Source: Paenibacillus sp. UBA6285 | GTDB lineage: Bacteria; Bacillota; Bacilli; Paenibacillales; Paenibacillaceae | DNA: 6,612 nt | Assembly: GCA_002438345.1 (NCBI GenBank) | Contig: DJUJ01000238.1 | Location: forward strand, 22,726-29,337 | Reading direction: 5' to 3' | Part shown: positions 1 to 6,547 of the stretch, piece after piece | How the letters are laid out: each line of letters starts with the position of its first letter | Numbering within the stretch: position 1 is the first letter of the stretch | Translations under genes and position numbers: made by a program | The notes under the pieces: model-generated | What the model saw: the letters and a program-made list of their open reading frames with translations, nothing else | Databases searched by the model: none | Told to the model about the DNA's origin: nothing

Positions 1-312
1 AAACGAGGTTGTATTTTGAATATTCAGCTTATTCTTGAAATATCTTGTCCACACATTGTTTGTGGCATTATCTTTCTCATAAGGTGTCCCTGCAAGTGCT
101 GAATAGCTCGTTGCCACTTGTCCAACAGAATAAGTAACCGTTTCAGGATATGCGCCAAATGAAGTCGTCTGTGCTTCTTTCCATGCAGGATCACTCGCAT
201 CTGTCTTTGGTGTAGTTGCTGCAGAGTTATTAGAACTCGAACAACCTACCATAGCAACAGCTAATAGTGATGCTAATATTATGGAGCTTGATTTTCTCAA
301 TTTATGTTTCAT
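1..312 (-). CDS. Carbohydrate ABC transporter solute-binding lipoprotein (N-terminal part)
   Basis: This is the N-terminal 104 residues of an extracellular solute-binding protein; the rest lies beyond the left edge. It starts MKHKLRK, then has a hydrophobic stretch (residues 8-23) ending in the lipobox MVGC with Cys24, so it should be lipid-anchored on the outer face of the membrane. A Ser/Asn/Thr-rich linker follows (SSSNNSAATTPKTD). The mature part has 'YPETVTYSVGQ' and 'NNVWTRYFKNKLNI', the usual opening of LplA/YtcQ-type family 1 binding proteins, which are normally about 500-560 residues and deliver oligosaccharides to LplB/YtcP-type permeases. The start is well supported: AGGGAGG sits 8 nt before the ATG. 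It is divergent from the two-component pair at 563-3830, which probably controls it. The ligand cannot be read from this fragment. The class is fairly sure and the exact subfamily is inferred. Confidence 0.88.
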   Translation of the reverse strand, partial: MKHKLRKSSSIILASLLAVAMVGCSSSNNSAATTPKTDASDPAWKEAQTTSFGAYPETVTYSVGQVATSYSALAGTPYEKDNATNNVWTRYFKNKLNIQNTTSF

Positions 313-320
313 TATAAGAG

Positions 321-327
321 CCTCCCT
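321..327 (-). promoter_or_regulatory. Ribosome binding site of the binding-protein gene
   Basis: On the minus strand this reads GGGAGG within AAGGGAGG, followed by an 8-nt spacer and the ATG at 312. The match to the anti-Shine-Dalgarno sequence is strong and fixes the start of the lipoprotein, placing its basic n-region at residue 1. Confidence 0.8.
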
Positions 328-349
328 TTTTCTATAAAAAACTCGTATT

Positions 350-363
350 GGAAAACGATTTCA
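350..363. promoter_or_regulatory. cre-like catabolite control operator
   Basis: GGAAAACGATTTCA contains the perfect inverted repeat GAAA-nCGn-TTTC and matches 12 of 14 positions of the Bacillus cre consensus TGWAARCGYTWNCW (mismatches at the first T and the Y). It lies 38-51 bp upstream of the binding-protein ATG. If transcription starts from the putative promoter at 410-437, the site falls in the leader, a position that fits CcpA roadblock repression. Another LacI-family repressor could equally use such a palindrome. The sequence match is direct; the function is inferred. Confidence 0.5.
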
Positions 364-409
364 AAGCGCCGGCCAGCTTCAAAAAAATTTATATTGTTAC
401 TCCTTTAAG

Positions 410-437
410 TTTATAGATTCTTGCTATCCATCGTAAA
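410..437 (-). promoter_or_regulatory. Putative sigma-A promoter of the binding-protein gene
   Basis: On the minus strand TTTACG (432-437) and TATAAA (410-415) are separated by 16 bp, giving 4/6 and 5/6 matches to the vegetative consensus. Transcription would start near 403 and leave a leader of about 90 nt containing the cre-like site. An alternative is a perfect TATAAT on the minus strand at 473-478 with a poor -35 (CAATTT). That arrangement is typical of activator-dependent promoters, and the TCGAAGA repeats lie just upstream of it. I cannot decide between them from sequence alone. Confidence 0.35.
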
Positions 438-487
438 CGCAAAAAAATTATGTTTTACACCAATAAATACTCATTATAACGATAATA

Positions 488-514
488 TCGAAGAAAAATT
501 GCTACGGTCGAAGA
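488..514. repeat. Direct repeat TCGAAGA x2, 20-bp period; candidate AraC-type operator
   Basis: TCGAAGA occurs at 488-494 and again at 508-514, start to start 20 bp, about two helical turns on the same face. AraC-family DNA-binding domains carry two helix-turn-helix motifs and typically bind paired direct-repeat half-sites about this far apart. The repeats lie between the divergent genes, next to the perfect minus-strand TATAAT (473-478) and over the putative plus-strand promoter. The element could serve activation of the binding-protein gene and autoregulation. The repeat is seen; its role as a binding site is inferred. Confidence 0.4.
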
Positions 515-528
515 TGTTATACTACAAT
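499..528 (+). promoter_or_regulatory. Weak putative promoter of the regulator-kinase operon
   Basis: TTGCTA (499-504) and TACAAT (523-528) are 18 bp apart, 4/6 and 5/6 matches to sigma-A consensus. The predicted start near 535 lies just upstream of the preferred translation start at 563, and would leave out an ATG at 533. A second candidate is TTTACA (454-459) with TATAAC (475-480), but its spacing of 15 bp is short. AT-rich DNA makes such matches common, so this is tentative. Confidence 0.3.
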
Positions 529-562
529 ATCAATGTCACTACATGTCGAAAGGTGGGAAATA

Positions 563-2131
563 ATGTTATCCATATTGGTGGTGGATGATCATAAGGAGGA
601 GCGAGAGGGGATTGCTTTCCTCATTAAGGAGCTTGGCTTCCCCCTCCAATTGCATGTCGCAGAAAACGGTCGTAAAGCACTTGAATATGTAAGCGCACAC
701 TCTGTCGATATTCTATTTACCGATGTGCGGATGCCTATAATGGATGGTTTGCAGCTAACAAAGGAAGCATTAAAGCTATACCCCAAATTAAAGGTGATCT
801 TATTCAGTGGGTTCGCTGAATTTGAGTATGCCAAAACAGCCCTCTCCCTGGGCGTATCCGAGTATCTTTTGAAACCGGTTAACATTGAAGCATTCCAGAC
901 TACTTTAGAAAAAGTTATTCAGGAATTAAAGAACCAGCAACAAAAAGAAGAAGCGGCACAAAGAAAGCTAAGCTATGTGAGAAAACATATACTCTTCTCT
1001 CTAGTCAACAGCATCGGAAGCCCTCCCCCTCTTCAAGAGCTGTCTATTGAATTACCCAGCCATTACAATAAAATGCTTTTGTTAGAATTCGATAAGCCTT
1101 TTTTTGAATCTGTGGATTCGGAGTTCGAAGAATTTGTGCTTGGTTTAGTAGACACATCTGCTGATTACTTGAATCTAAACGGATGTCAAAGTCTACTACT
1201 GTTTCCCGAGCAAGAGTCCCCTTCTTCACTGTTTGATAATAATTCAGCGATGCACCTACATAATTGTATCCTTGATAAATATAAAGTGAATTGTTATCTC
1301 GCTATGAAAGAGGAAGTAACTTCGATACTAGATTTAGGTTCACTCTTGACTTCATTAGAAGAATTGATGGAATATCGTTTTTTTCTCCCAGACACCTTTG
1401 TATTCAATACGCAAAATGACTTATATTTCTCCGAGACCCTATATCCAGACCTTACAGATAGCCATCTACTGGATCGAATTCGAAATAATCTAAAGGATCA
1501 AGATGTTTTTAGCTTACGAGCAAACACTAAAATCTTATATCAAAAATATGTGCACCAAGTACAGTATTCACATTTGTATGTAAAGTATATGTTCTCCACA
1601 ATCTATCAAGAAATCATGACACAAGCTGCACCTATATCAGAAATGGAGCTGCAGACTGCCGTCGAAACCATATATGGATCTGAAGATTTGCGGGATATCA
1701 AAGATATCATATTTGAAGGTATCGCTCGGATTGATCAGAATTCCACCAACCATGAGCCTACTAAGAACCGTGATGTCGATGCCGTCAAACAATATATTGA
1801 ACAATATTATGCAGATGATCTAAGTCTGGAAATGCTAGCTGCTAAAGTGTATTTATCTTCACATTATCTTAGCTCCATATTCAAGAAGCAGACAGGCTGT
1901 GGGCTTAATAAATATATTAAGAATGTCCGCATGCAAAACGCAAAAGAATTGTTAACAAATACGCATCTAAAAATATCAAACATCTGCACCGCAGTGGGCT
2001 ATCGCAATATTTCATACTTCTGCCAAAATTTCAGGGATTTCTATGGGTACACACCAGAAAAATATAGACAGTATAATCAGAAATCCTCTGTATATCGGGA
2101 GGAGCATTATGCAACTTTGGCGGACACTTAA
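563..2131 (+). CDS. AraC-family response regulator (YesN-like)
   Basis: This is a cytoplasmic DNA-binding response regulator of 522 residues. The N-terminal receiver (about 1-122) has the acidic pair D8-D9 in LVVDD, phosphoacceptor D54 in FTDVRMP, S82 in FSGF and K104 in LLKP, so all phosphotransfer residues are present. Residues about 130-405 form a middle region without recognisable motifs, usual for this large YesN-type class. The C-terminus (about 406-503) is an AraC/XylS double helix-turn-helix domain, with LSLEMLAAKVYLSSHYLSSIFKKQ and ISNICTAVGYRNISYF as the two HTH units. I chose ATG 563 because AGGTGG (551-556) lies 6 nt before it and MLSILVVDDH is the normal start; an in-frame ATG at 533 would add ten residues with no good ribosome binding site. 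It is transcribed with the kinase gene, which overlaps its 3' end. Its probable target is the divergent binding-protein operon and perhaps its own promoter. Confidence 0.92.
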   Translation: MLSILVVDDHKEEREGIAFLIKELGFPLQLHVAENGRKALEYVSAHSVDILFTDVRMPIMDGLQLTKEALKLYPKLKVILFSGFAEFEYAKTALSLGVSEYLLKPVNIEAFQTTLEKVIQELKNQQQKEEAAQRKLSYVRKHILFSLVNSIGSPPPLQELSIELPSHYNKMLLLEFDKPFFESVDSEFEEFVLGLVDTSADYLNLNGCQSLLLFPEQESPSSLFDNNSAMHLHNCILDKYKVNCYLAMKEEVTSILDLGSLLTSLEELMEYRFFLPDTFVFNTQNDLYFSETLYPDLTDSHLLDRIRNNLKDQDVFSLRANTKILYQKYVHQVQYSHLYVKYMFSTIYQEIMTQAAPISEMELQTAVETIYGSEDLRDIKDIIFEGIARIDQNSTNHEPTKNRDVDAVKQYIEQYYADDLSLEMLAAKVYLSSHYLSSIFKKQTGCGLNKYIKNVRMQNAKELLTNTHLKISNICTAVGYRNISYFCQNFRDFYGYTPEKYRQYNQKSSVYREEHYATLADT

Positions 2132-3830
2132 GCAAAATATTCGCGACTTGAGGTTTCAAACCAAGATCATGCTTTCATTTATGTTAATCAGTATGATTCC
2201 TGTTATTGTATTAGGCAGCTTCTGCTATCAAGAAGCCAAATTATCCCTCATTAAGCAATCCAAATCTGATTTGAAAGCAGCCTTAAATCAAGGGGCTTTA
2301 GCTTTAAATAGTCATCTGGATGTCTACAATAAACTCATGAATTTCTTGAGTTTTAATCAGGAAATTATTAATTCAGCCAATCATACCTATACAAGTATGT
2401 ATGAAATGTATGATCAGTTAACCCATGTGATTGACCAAAATTTCAATACGGCACGTTATCTAAATACAGGTGTCGAGCAAATAACACTGTATACAGGAAC
2501 CAATCTTTTGGCACATGGCAATACCGTCAGAGCCCTGAATGATATTAAACAGAAACATTGGTACCTGATGTTGATGAAGTCAGTCGATGTCCTGTGGTTT
2601 ACGGATAACAAGGAGATTTTTGCTGTTCGACGCATTATTAATACGAAACAGAAAGATCCTAAAGAAAATGTGCTGTATGCAAGTGTGAATTACAAATCGC
2701 TATTCAAACCTTTTGAATCCTTACTCTCTCAAGATTCAGAGATTCTCGTCAAAGACGCTTATGGAAAGTCGATCTATGCCTCGCCTGGCATAGAAGGGTA
2801 TATTTCTTCCAATAACACAGACAACTTGGATACGCTACATTGGAAAAATACGAAGTACACTGTATTGCAATCTGAAGTTCCAATATCAGGATGGACAGTT
2901 ATGTTATGCAAACCTACGAAGATGATTACGAATTCTGCTTGGAAAATCCTCTCGACAGTTGGGCTTGTTATTGTTGCCTGTATTGCTGCCGTAGCTATAA
3001 CTGCCAATCTATTCTCTCGAAAGTTCAATTCACAAATTAAGCGTCTGCGCAATAATATGCGCACCGTAGAAGAGGGGTCGCTGAAAGTCACCGTCACCAG
3101 CACATCCAAAGATGAAATTGGGGATTTAATCAGAGGCTTTGGCAACATGGTCGATAAAACTAAAATGTTAATCGATAAGGTCTATATTGAGGAAATTTCA
3201 CGAAAAGAATATGAAATGAAAGCCCTACAGGCTCAGATTAATCCTCATTTCCTATATAATGCTCTTTCGCTCATCAATTGGAGAGCCATTCGAGTCCAAG
3301 CAACAGATATTAGTGAAATGGCGCAGCTTCTATCCACGTTCTATCGGACTACGCTGAATAAAGGGAATAATATTATTTCTGTTGCGGATGAACTATTGAA
3401 TGTACAATCTTATATACAGATTCAGCTTAACATGCATAGCAACAGCTTTGAGGTAGAATATCAGATCGAGGAGGCCATTCTCTCTTATTACATGCCTAAC
3501 CTGATGCTTCAGCCTCTAATTGAGAATGCTATTATTCATGGTATCGAGAATAGAGAAGAAGAAGGCAGCAAAATTATTCTATCTGGAGAAATGGTGGAAG
3601 AGTGTATCATCTTCAAAGTAAAGGATAATGGAGTTGGCATCCCACAAGAACGACTCAATCTTCTGCTTAAATCCCAGTCTATAGGCTACGGACTCAAAAA
3701 TGTAAATGACCGGGCTATGCTAATGTACGGACCAGAATACGGCTTGTCCATTAGCAGTATTGTAGGCCTGGGAACACAGGTCTCATTTCGATTCCCATCC
3801 AAAAGATACGAAGGTGGCTCAGATCTATAA
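2109..3830 (+). CDS. Membrane sensor histidine kinase (YesM-like, HAMP-containing)
   Basis: This 573-residue sensor kinase should phosphorylate the regulator encoded just upstream. Segments in order are: short basic N-terminus; TM1 at about 19-39; an extracytoplasmic sensor region at about 41-277, probably Cache-like by family; TM2 at about 279-301; HAMP linker at about 302-355; His_kinase (PF06580-type) domain with NPHFLYN at 378-384 and phosphorylatable H380; and an HATPase_c domain with the N-box around LIENA (470-474), DNGVG (506-510) and YGLKNV (527-532). All catalytic motifs look intact. ATG 2109 is preferred because GGGAGGAG (2097-2104) precedes it and MQLWRTLKQNIRDL fits the usual start; an ATG at 2043 would add 22 residues deep inside the regulator gene. 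The two genes overlap by 23 bp, implying translational coupling. In B. subtilis yesM/yesN the kinase comes first; here the regulator does. The ligand is unknown, presumably a carbohydrate. Confidence 0.93.
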   Translation: MQLWRTLKQNIRDLRFQTKIMLSFMLISMIPVIVLGSFCYQEAKLSLIKQSKSDLKAALNQGALALNSHLDVYNKLMNFLSFNQEIINSANHTYTSMYEMYDQLTHVIDQNFNTARYLNTGVEQITLYTGTNLLAHGNTVRALNDIKQKHWYLMLMKSVDVLWFTDNKEIFAVRRIINTKQKDPKENVLYASVNYKSLFKPFESLLSQDSEILVKDAYGKSIYASPGIEGYISSNNTDNLDTLHWKNTKYTVLQSEVPISGWTVMLCKPTKMITNSAWKILSTVGLVIVACIAAVAITANLFSRKFNSQIKRLRNNMRTVEEGSLKVTVTSTSKDEIGDLIRGFGNMVDKTKMLIDKVYIEEISRKEYEMKALQAQINPHFLYNALSLINWRAIRVQATDISEMAQLLSTFYRTTLNKGNNIISVADELLNVQSYIQIQLNMHSNSFEVEYQIEEAILSYYMPNLMLQPLIENAIIHGIENREEEGSKIILSGEMVEECIIFKVKDNGVGIPQERLNLLLKSQSIGYGLKNVNDRAMLMYGPEYGLSISSIVGLGTQVSFRFPSKRYEGGSDL

Positions 3831-3868
3831 CTCTTCTAAATGCAGTGATGTTAACTGGATACGCTCAA

Positions 3869-3917
3869 AAAGTCAACCGGGACAGGTACGCTGGATTCAA
3901 AAGACCCGGTTGATTTT
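3869..3917. terminator. Bidirectional intrinsic terminator between convergent genes
   Basis: TCAACCGGG (3873-3881) and CCCGGTTGA (3905-3913) form a perfect 9-bp stem. It extends to about 13 bp through a G-T pair and A-T pairs. The loop is 23 nt, longer than typical. The plus strand continues with TTTTCTT, ending the kinase transcript 39 nt after its stop. The minus strand continues with CTTTTTG, so the same hairpin can also end the nucleotidyltransferase transcript. The remaining sequence from 3918 to 3996 shows no gene or other signal. Confidence 0.7.
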
Positions 3918-3996
3918 CTTCGGTGAACATAAAATATTAGGGGCTAGCAATCTACATGTTGAGTTTGAATCCTGCTTATTGCGCTACCCTAAGTAG

Positions 3997-5364
3997 TTAA
4001 TTATCAAGGGTGTCTTTATCCCCCTCCCATCCGGCAGAAACACGCACATAATCCCCAACGTCAGGAAATGCCACCAGTTCAATGATGATCAATTCGAGCG
4101 GTGTAATCGCCCGCAGACCATGTCTCGCACCCGCAGGTACCGTGACCGTGTCTCCGGCAGCAACCACATGAAGAATGCCGTTCATACGGTACTCTCCACT
4201 ACCAGAAAGAAAAGACCATATTTCTTTAGTATGCCTGTGAAAATGATAGCTGGTATGCTTCCCTGCCAACATGGCGATTTTGGAAGTCGTAACCTCAACT
4301 CCTGTTGCTGTTCGTGAGAAATCCAAAATACGGGAGCTCCCCCACCGCTTTTCTTCAATCATCGGCTTCGCGGCATGACCCTCCAGCTTCTGCTTGATCC
4401 GTTTCGCCTGCTCTATCCCAGCAACCAAAATGCCATCCGGACCTACCGCCACGATCAAACCTGGGGCACCGATGATATGCACGGGACAAGAGAGCTCGTT
4501 GACTAAATGTGTTCCTTTTGAATCCTCAGAGATACTTCCCCTGCCAATTACTTTTTCTTGCAAATGAGGAGCAAGTGCATCCCAACTGCCAATATCCGCC
4601 CATACCCCGCTATAGGGAATAACTACCGCTCGCCGCGTGTGTTCCAGCACCTCATAATCAAAGCTTCGTTCTGGCAATTCGTCATACCGCTCCAGTAGCT
4701 GAATGTAATCCACTGGAAGATCCCTTCCAGCCATACAAGAAAGCAAGTGCCCCAACGAACAGGAGAACACACCGCAGTTCCACAGTCCTCCACGGGAAAT
4801 AAACTCGGCGGCCCTCGCTTCATCCGGCTTCTCTGCAAACTGCTCAACATTTAGAAAGGACGTACCACGTGAACCTTCACTTGGTAAAATATATCCAAAC
4901 TGTGTGGAGGGGAATTCAGGTGTAACACCTATCAGGGCAATATCCGCCTGTGATTCTGAAAGTACATTGGGAAACCGTTGAAGCTGCTTAAAAAAGGAAG
5001 CCTCCACATATGAATCCACCGGAATGACCACTATGATCTCTTCTAGGTCTATCTTCTTCACGGAGTGCAAGTAGCTCGCCGCCAGAGCGACCGCAGTAAA
5101 GGTTCCCCGCTTCTGCGGCTCCGCCAGCAAGGAAACCTGATCGCCAACGGATTTGCGGGTAATCTCCACCTGACTGCGATGGGTTACAATGGAGCTTGAA
5201 TCCAGCAATCCTGCCTCCTCCAGCCCTCTGCATACTCGCTCGATCATCGACTCCATACCGCCATTTTCTGTGGGAAGAAGTCTTAAAAATGCCTTTGACC
5301 TGATCTCATTCGACAGCGGCCACAGCCTCTTCCCCGATCCCCCTGAAAGGAGCACGATTTGCAA
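3997..5364 (-). CDS. manC: Mannose-1-phosphate guanylyltransferase with C-terminal cupin domain (ManC-like)
   Basis: This cytoplasmic sugar-nucleotide enzyme has 455 residues, close to the 455-480 usual for ManC/CpsB. Its N-terminal nucleotidyltransferase domain (about 1-265) has the pyrophosphorylase signature GGSGKRLWPLS (8-18), AEPQKRGT (81-88), FAEKP (176-180), WNCGVF (195-200) and WADIGSWDAL (255-264). It should make GDP-mannose from GTP and mannose-1-phosphate. The C-terminal domain (about 335-445) is a cupin like type II phosphomannose isomerase: motif 1 has H374, H376, E381 and G388, and motif 2 has G404, P410, G412 and H415, so metal ligands are present. Whether it also isomerises mannose-6-phosphate is uncertain. 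RSKAFL (22-27) replaces the commoner PKQF. The start codon is TTG, because the signature lies at the extreme N-terminus and no ATG is nearby. It begins 2 nt after the upstream stop, with its ribosome binding site in the upstream gene. GDP specificity is inferred. Confidence 0.85.
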   Translation of the reverse strand: MQIVLLSGGSGKRLWPLSNEIRSKAFLRLLPTENGGMESMIERVCRGLEEAGLLDSSSIVTHRSQVEITRKSVGDQVSLLAEPQKRGTFTAVALAASYLHSVKKIDLEEIIVVIPVDSYVEASFFKQLQRFPNVLSESQADIALIGVTPEFPSTQFGYILPSEGSRGTSFLNVEQFAEKPDEARAAEFISRGGLWNCGVFSCSLGHLLSCMAGRDLPVDYIQLLERYDELPERSFDYEVLEHTRRAVVIPYSGVWADIGSWDALAPHLQEKVIGRGSISEDSKGTHLVNELSCPVHIIGAPGLIVAVGPDGILVAGIEQAKRIKQKLEGHAAKPMIEEKRWGSSRILDFSRTATGVEVTTSKIAMLAGKHTSYHFHRHTKEIWSFLSGSGEYRMNGILHVVAAGDTVTVPAGARHGLRAITPLELIIIELVAFPDVGDYVRVSAGWEGDKDTLDN

Positions 5365-5379
5365 GCCTATCGCCCCCCT
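5362..5379 (-). promoter_or_regulatory. TTG start with ribosome binding site inside the upstream gene
   Basis: On the minus strand AGGGGGGCGA overlaps the last codons and the TAG stop of the DUF6492 gene. It is followed by GC and then the TTG start of the ManC-like gene. The arrangement points to translational coupling and suggests the two proteins are made together, with the TTG lowering initiation of the second. Confidence 0.65.
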
Positions 5380-6203
5380 GCGCTGGACTTACTACTCGGT
5401 GTTCTCACATACCCTTTCCGTTTATGAAAAGACAACGATCTATACTTTTCCGCCAGCCCATTCAGCTTCTGCTTGGATAGCTGACCTGCATTCATATGGA
5501 GGCCTTTATTGCGAGCTTTTTGGATCTTCATCCCCCCACGATCCTTCGAATATAGGTAATTACCATAAGTTTCGAATTCAGAGAAGGCAAACTGCTTGGT
5601 GCGGTTCATGCTGTGTAAAATCGCCGAATACCAGGGCTTCTGATGCTTGATTTCGATTTCTCTTTTCATTTGAGTCAATTTGCTGCGTTCAAACAGCATA
5701 TAATGCGTCACAAAAGAGGAAGCGGACGCCGCCTTCCTACCCATAAGCTTCTTATAGGTTGCAAAGTACTGAGGCTGACTCCAATTGCGGCTGTAAAAAA
5801 TCGTCTTCCCTTTCTCACGGAACCGATGAGGAGCGATTAAGACCGTATCTGCATCAATGACCAGAAAATAGTCAGCCGTACACAGCTTGTCACCATTCAG
5901 CTTCAACAATTGCTGGAACAACCAGCCAGAGCGTTCCCATGTCCGTGAACGGTAATGGATATCTTTTTTTGTAATCGGCAGGACCGTATTCTCATCAACA
6001 AATGTGCAGCCCTTTCTACGGCAGAAATCTAGTATCCGTGTCTTTTTTGGAGCAACAATCAGTATTCGACCTATCGGATGCTTAACATGTGTTCGGACAG
6101 CGTCAATAACATAGGGTAGTGTAGCCAAATCCTTCTCGATAGCCGGAATCAGTACATCTATGGTAACGGCATGTCTTATGCGAACCTTATTGGGCGAGGG
6201 CAT
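5367..6203 (-). CDS. DUF6492 glycosyltransferase-like protein
   Basis: This 278-residue protein has no signal peptide or membrane segment, so it is probably cytoplasmic. Its N-terminus (TIDVLIPAIEKDLATLPYVIDAVR, 14-37) resembles the first beta-alpha unit of GT-A glycosyltransferases. VIDADT (115-120) carries a DxD motif (D117, D119) expected to bind a metal and the nucleotide-sugar. RSGWLFQQLLKL (91-102) and SEFETYGNYL (208-217) are the patterns I associate with DUF6492. The C-terminus is rich in Lys and Arg. ATG 6203 is preferred because GGAG lies 8 nt upstream. It sits directly before the ManC-like gene in an apparent operon, which makes GDP-mannose a natural donor candidate, but neither donor nor acceptor is shown by the sequence. 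The family call is from pattern memory and the catalytic role is inferred. Confidence 0.75.
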   Translation of the reverse strand: MPSPNKVRIRHAVTIDVLIPAIEKDLATLPYVIDAVRTHVKHPIGRILIVAPKKTRILDFCRRKGCTFVDENTVLPITKKDIHYRSRTWERSGWLFQQLLKLNGDKLCTADYFLVIDADTVLIAPHRFREKGKTIFYSRNWSQPQYFATYKKLMGRKAASASSFVTHYMLFERSKLTQMKREIEIKHQKPWYSAILHSMNRTKQFAFSEFETYGNYLYSKDRGGMKIQKARNKGLHMNAGQLSKQKLNGLAEKYRSLSFHKRKGYVRTPSSKSSAGGR

Positions 6204-6211
6204 ACGCTCAT

Positions 6212-6215
6212 CTCC
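6212..6215 (-). promoter_or_regulatory. Ribosome binding site of the DUF6492 gene
   Basis: On the minus strand TGGAGATGAGCGT precedes the ATG at 6203; GGAG is 8 nt from the start. An ATG inside this stretch is out of frame. I found no convincing promoter in the 174 bp between this gene and the small ORF above it, so read-through from further upstream is possible. Confidence 0.6.
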
Positions 6216-6377
6216 ATATCATGATTTTGCTTTAGGATATGAGCATGATAAGGAAATGGAATGGGCTTACTGTAAAGATAAAGTGAAGAGCGAGAAGAGG
6301 AATAGGCATCACAGAATTGTTCAGCTGAATGGGATACATGCGCTAGACAAGTCTGCGATGCGTGGGAGGAAGTAAGA

Positions 6378-6539
6378 TTATATTTTTGAGGGGTCTAAAC
6401 TAGCAATTCCGATATCTTTAAAAAAGAAACAGACCAACGCCCAGCGTAACCAAGCCCACCGCTTCCCCCCCATCGCCAATGACTGGATGATACGCATCCG
6501 GATGGGATGTATGACTAGATCGGCCTTTGTATCCGGCAT
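6378..6539 (-). CDS. Small ORF with HTH-regulator-like N-terminus; frame uncertain after a G7 run
   Basis: The reading frame is 53 codons from an ATG at 6539 with an excellent ribosome binding site (AAGGAGG at 6554-6548, 8-nt spacer). Residues 1-21 include ADLVIHPIRMRIIQSLA, which closely resembles the first helix of ArsR/winged-helix regulators ('DLxLHPVRMRIIQ'). Those proteins are far longer, and no HTH recognition helix follows. After MGG (23-25) the frame becomes Trp/Arg/Cys-rich (KRWAWLRWALVCFFF), which looks non-coding. At that point there are seven G on the minus strand (6471-6465) in phase G GGG GGG, and a -1 shift there gives EAVGLVTLGVGLFLF and a stop at 6420-6418, a membrane-helix-like tail. 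Possibilities are a truncated regulator remnant, a frameshifted small membrane protein, or a sequencing error in the homopolymer. I do not assign a function. Confidence 0.4.
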   Translation of the reverse strand: MPDTKADLVIHPIRMRIIQSLAMGGKRWAWLRWALVCFFFKDIGIASLDPSKI

Positions 6540-6547
6540 GCTCTTCG

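Noticed and set aside
432..445. Second cre-like match (CGTAAACGCAAAAA) in the divergent region
   Set aside because: It matches only about 11 of 14 positions, keeps one half-site, and sits in an A-run; such matches are frequent by chance in AT-rich DNA.
480..490. Small palindrome CGATAATATCG as an operator
   Set aside because: Arms of only 5 bp in AT-rich sequence are too short to support a binding site by themselves.
2774..3148. Minus-strand reading frame of 124 codons inside the kinase gene
   Set aside because: It is antisense to TM2 and HAMP coding sequence of an intact kinase and has no family signature.
3814..3996. Plus-strand reading frame of 60 codons after the kinase gene
   Set aside because: It overlaps the kinase 3' end, runs straight through the terminator hairpin, and its product shows no recognisable family or convincing ribosome binding site.
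5189..5650. Plus-strand reading frame of 153 codons
   Set aside because: It lies antisense across the junction of the ManC-like and DUF6492 genes, both strongly supported on the minus strand; its Ser/Pro-rich composition is typical of an antisense shadow.
6232..6339. Minus-strand hydrophobic peptide frame (MYPIQLNNSV...) between the small ORF and the DUF6492 gene
   Set aside because: About 35 codons with no ribosome binding site; the hydrophobicity follows from pyrimidine-rich sequence and is likely chance.
6160..6375. Plus-strand reading frame of 71 codons at the start of the DUF6492 gene
   Set aside because: Its beginning is antisense to the DUF6492 gene. A shorter version from ATG 6256 (39 codons, Lys/Arg-rich) has AAGG only about 2 nt before it, too close for a normal ribosome binding site, and no recognisable family.
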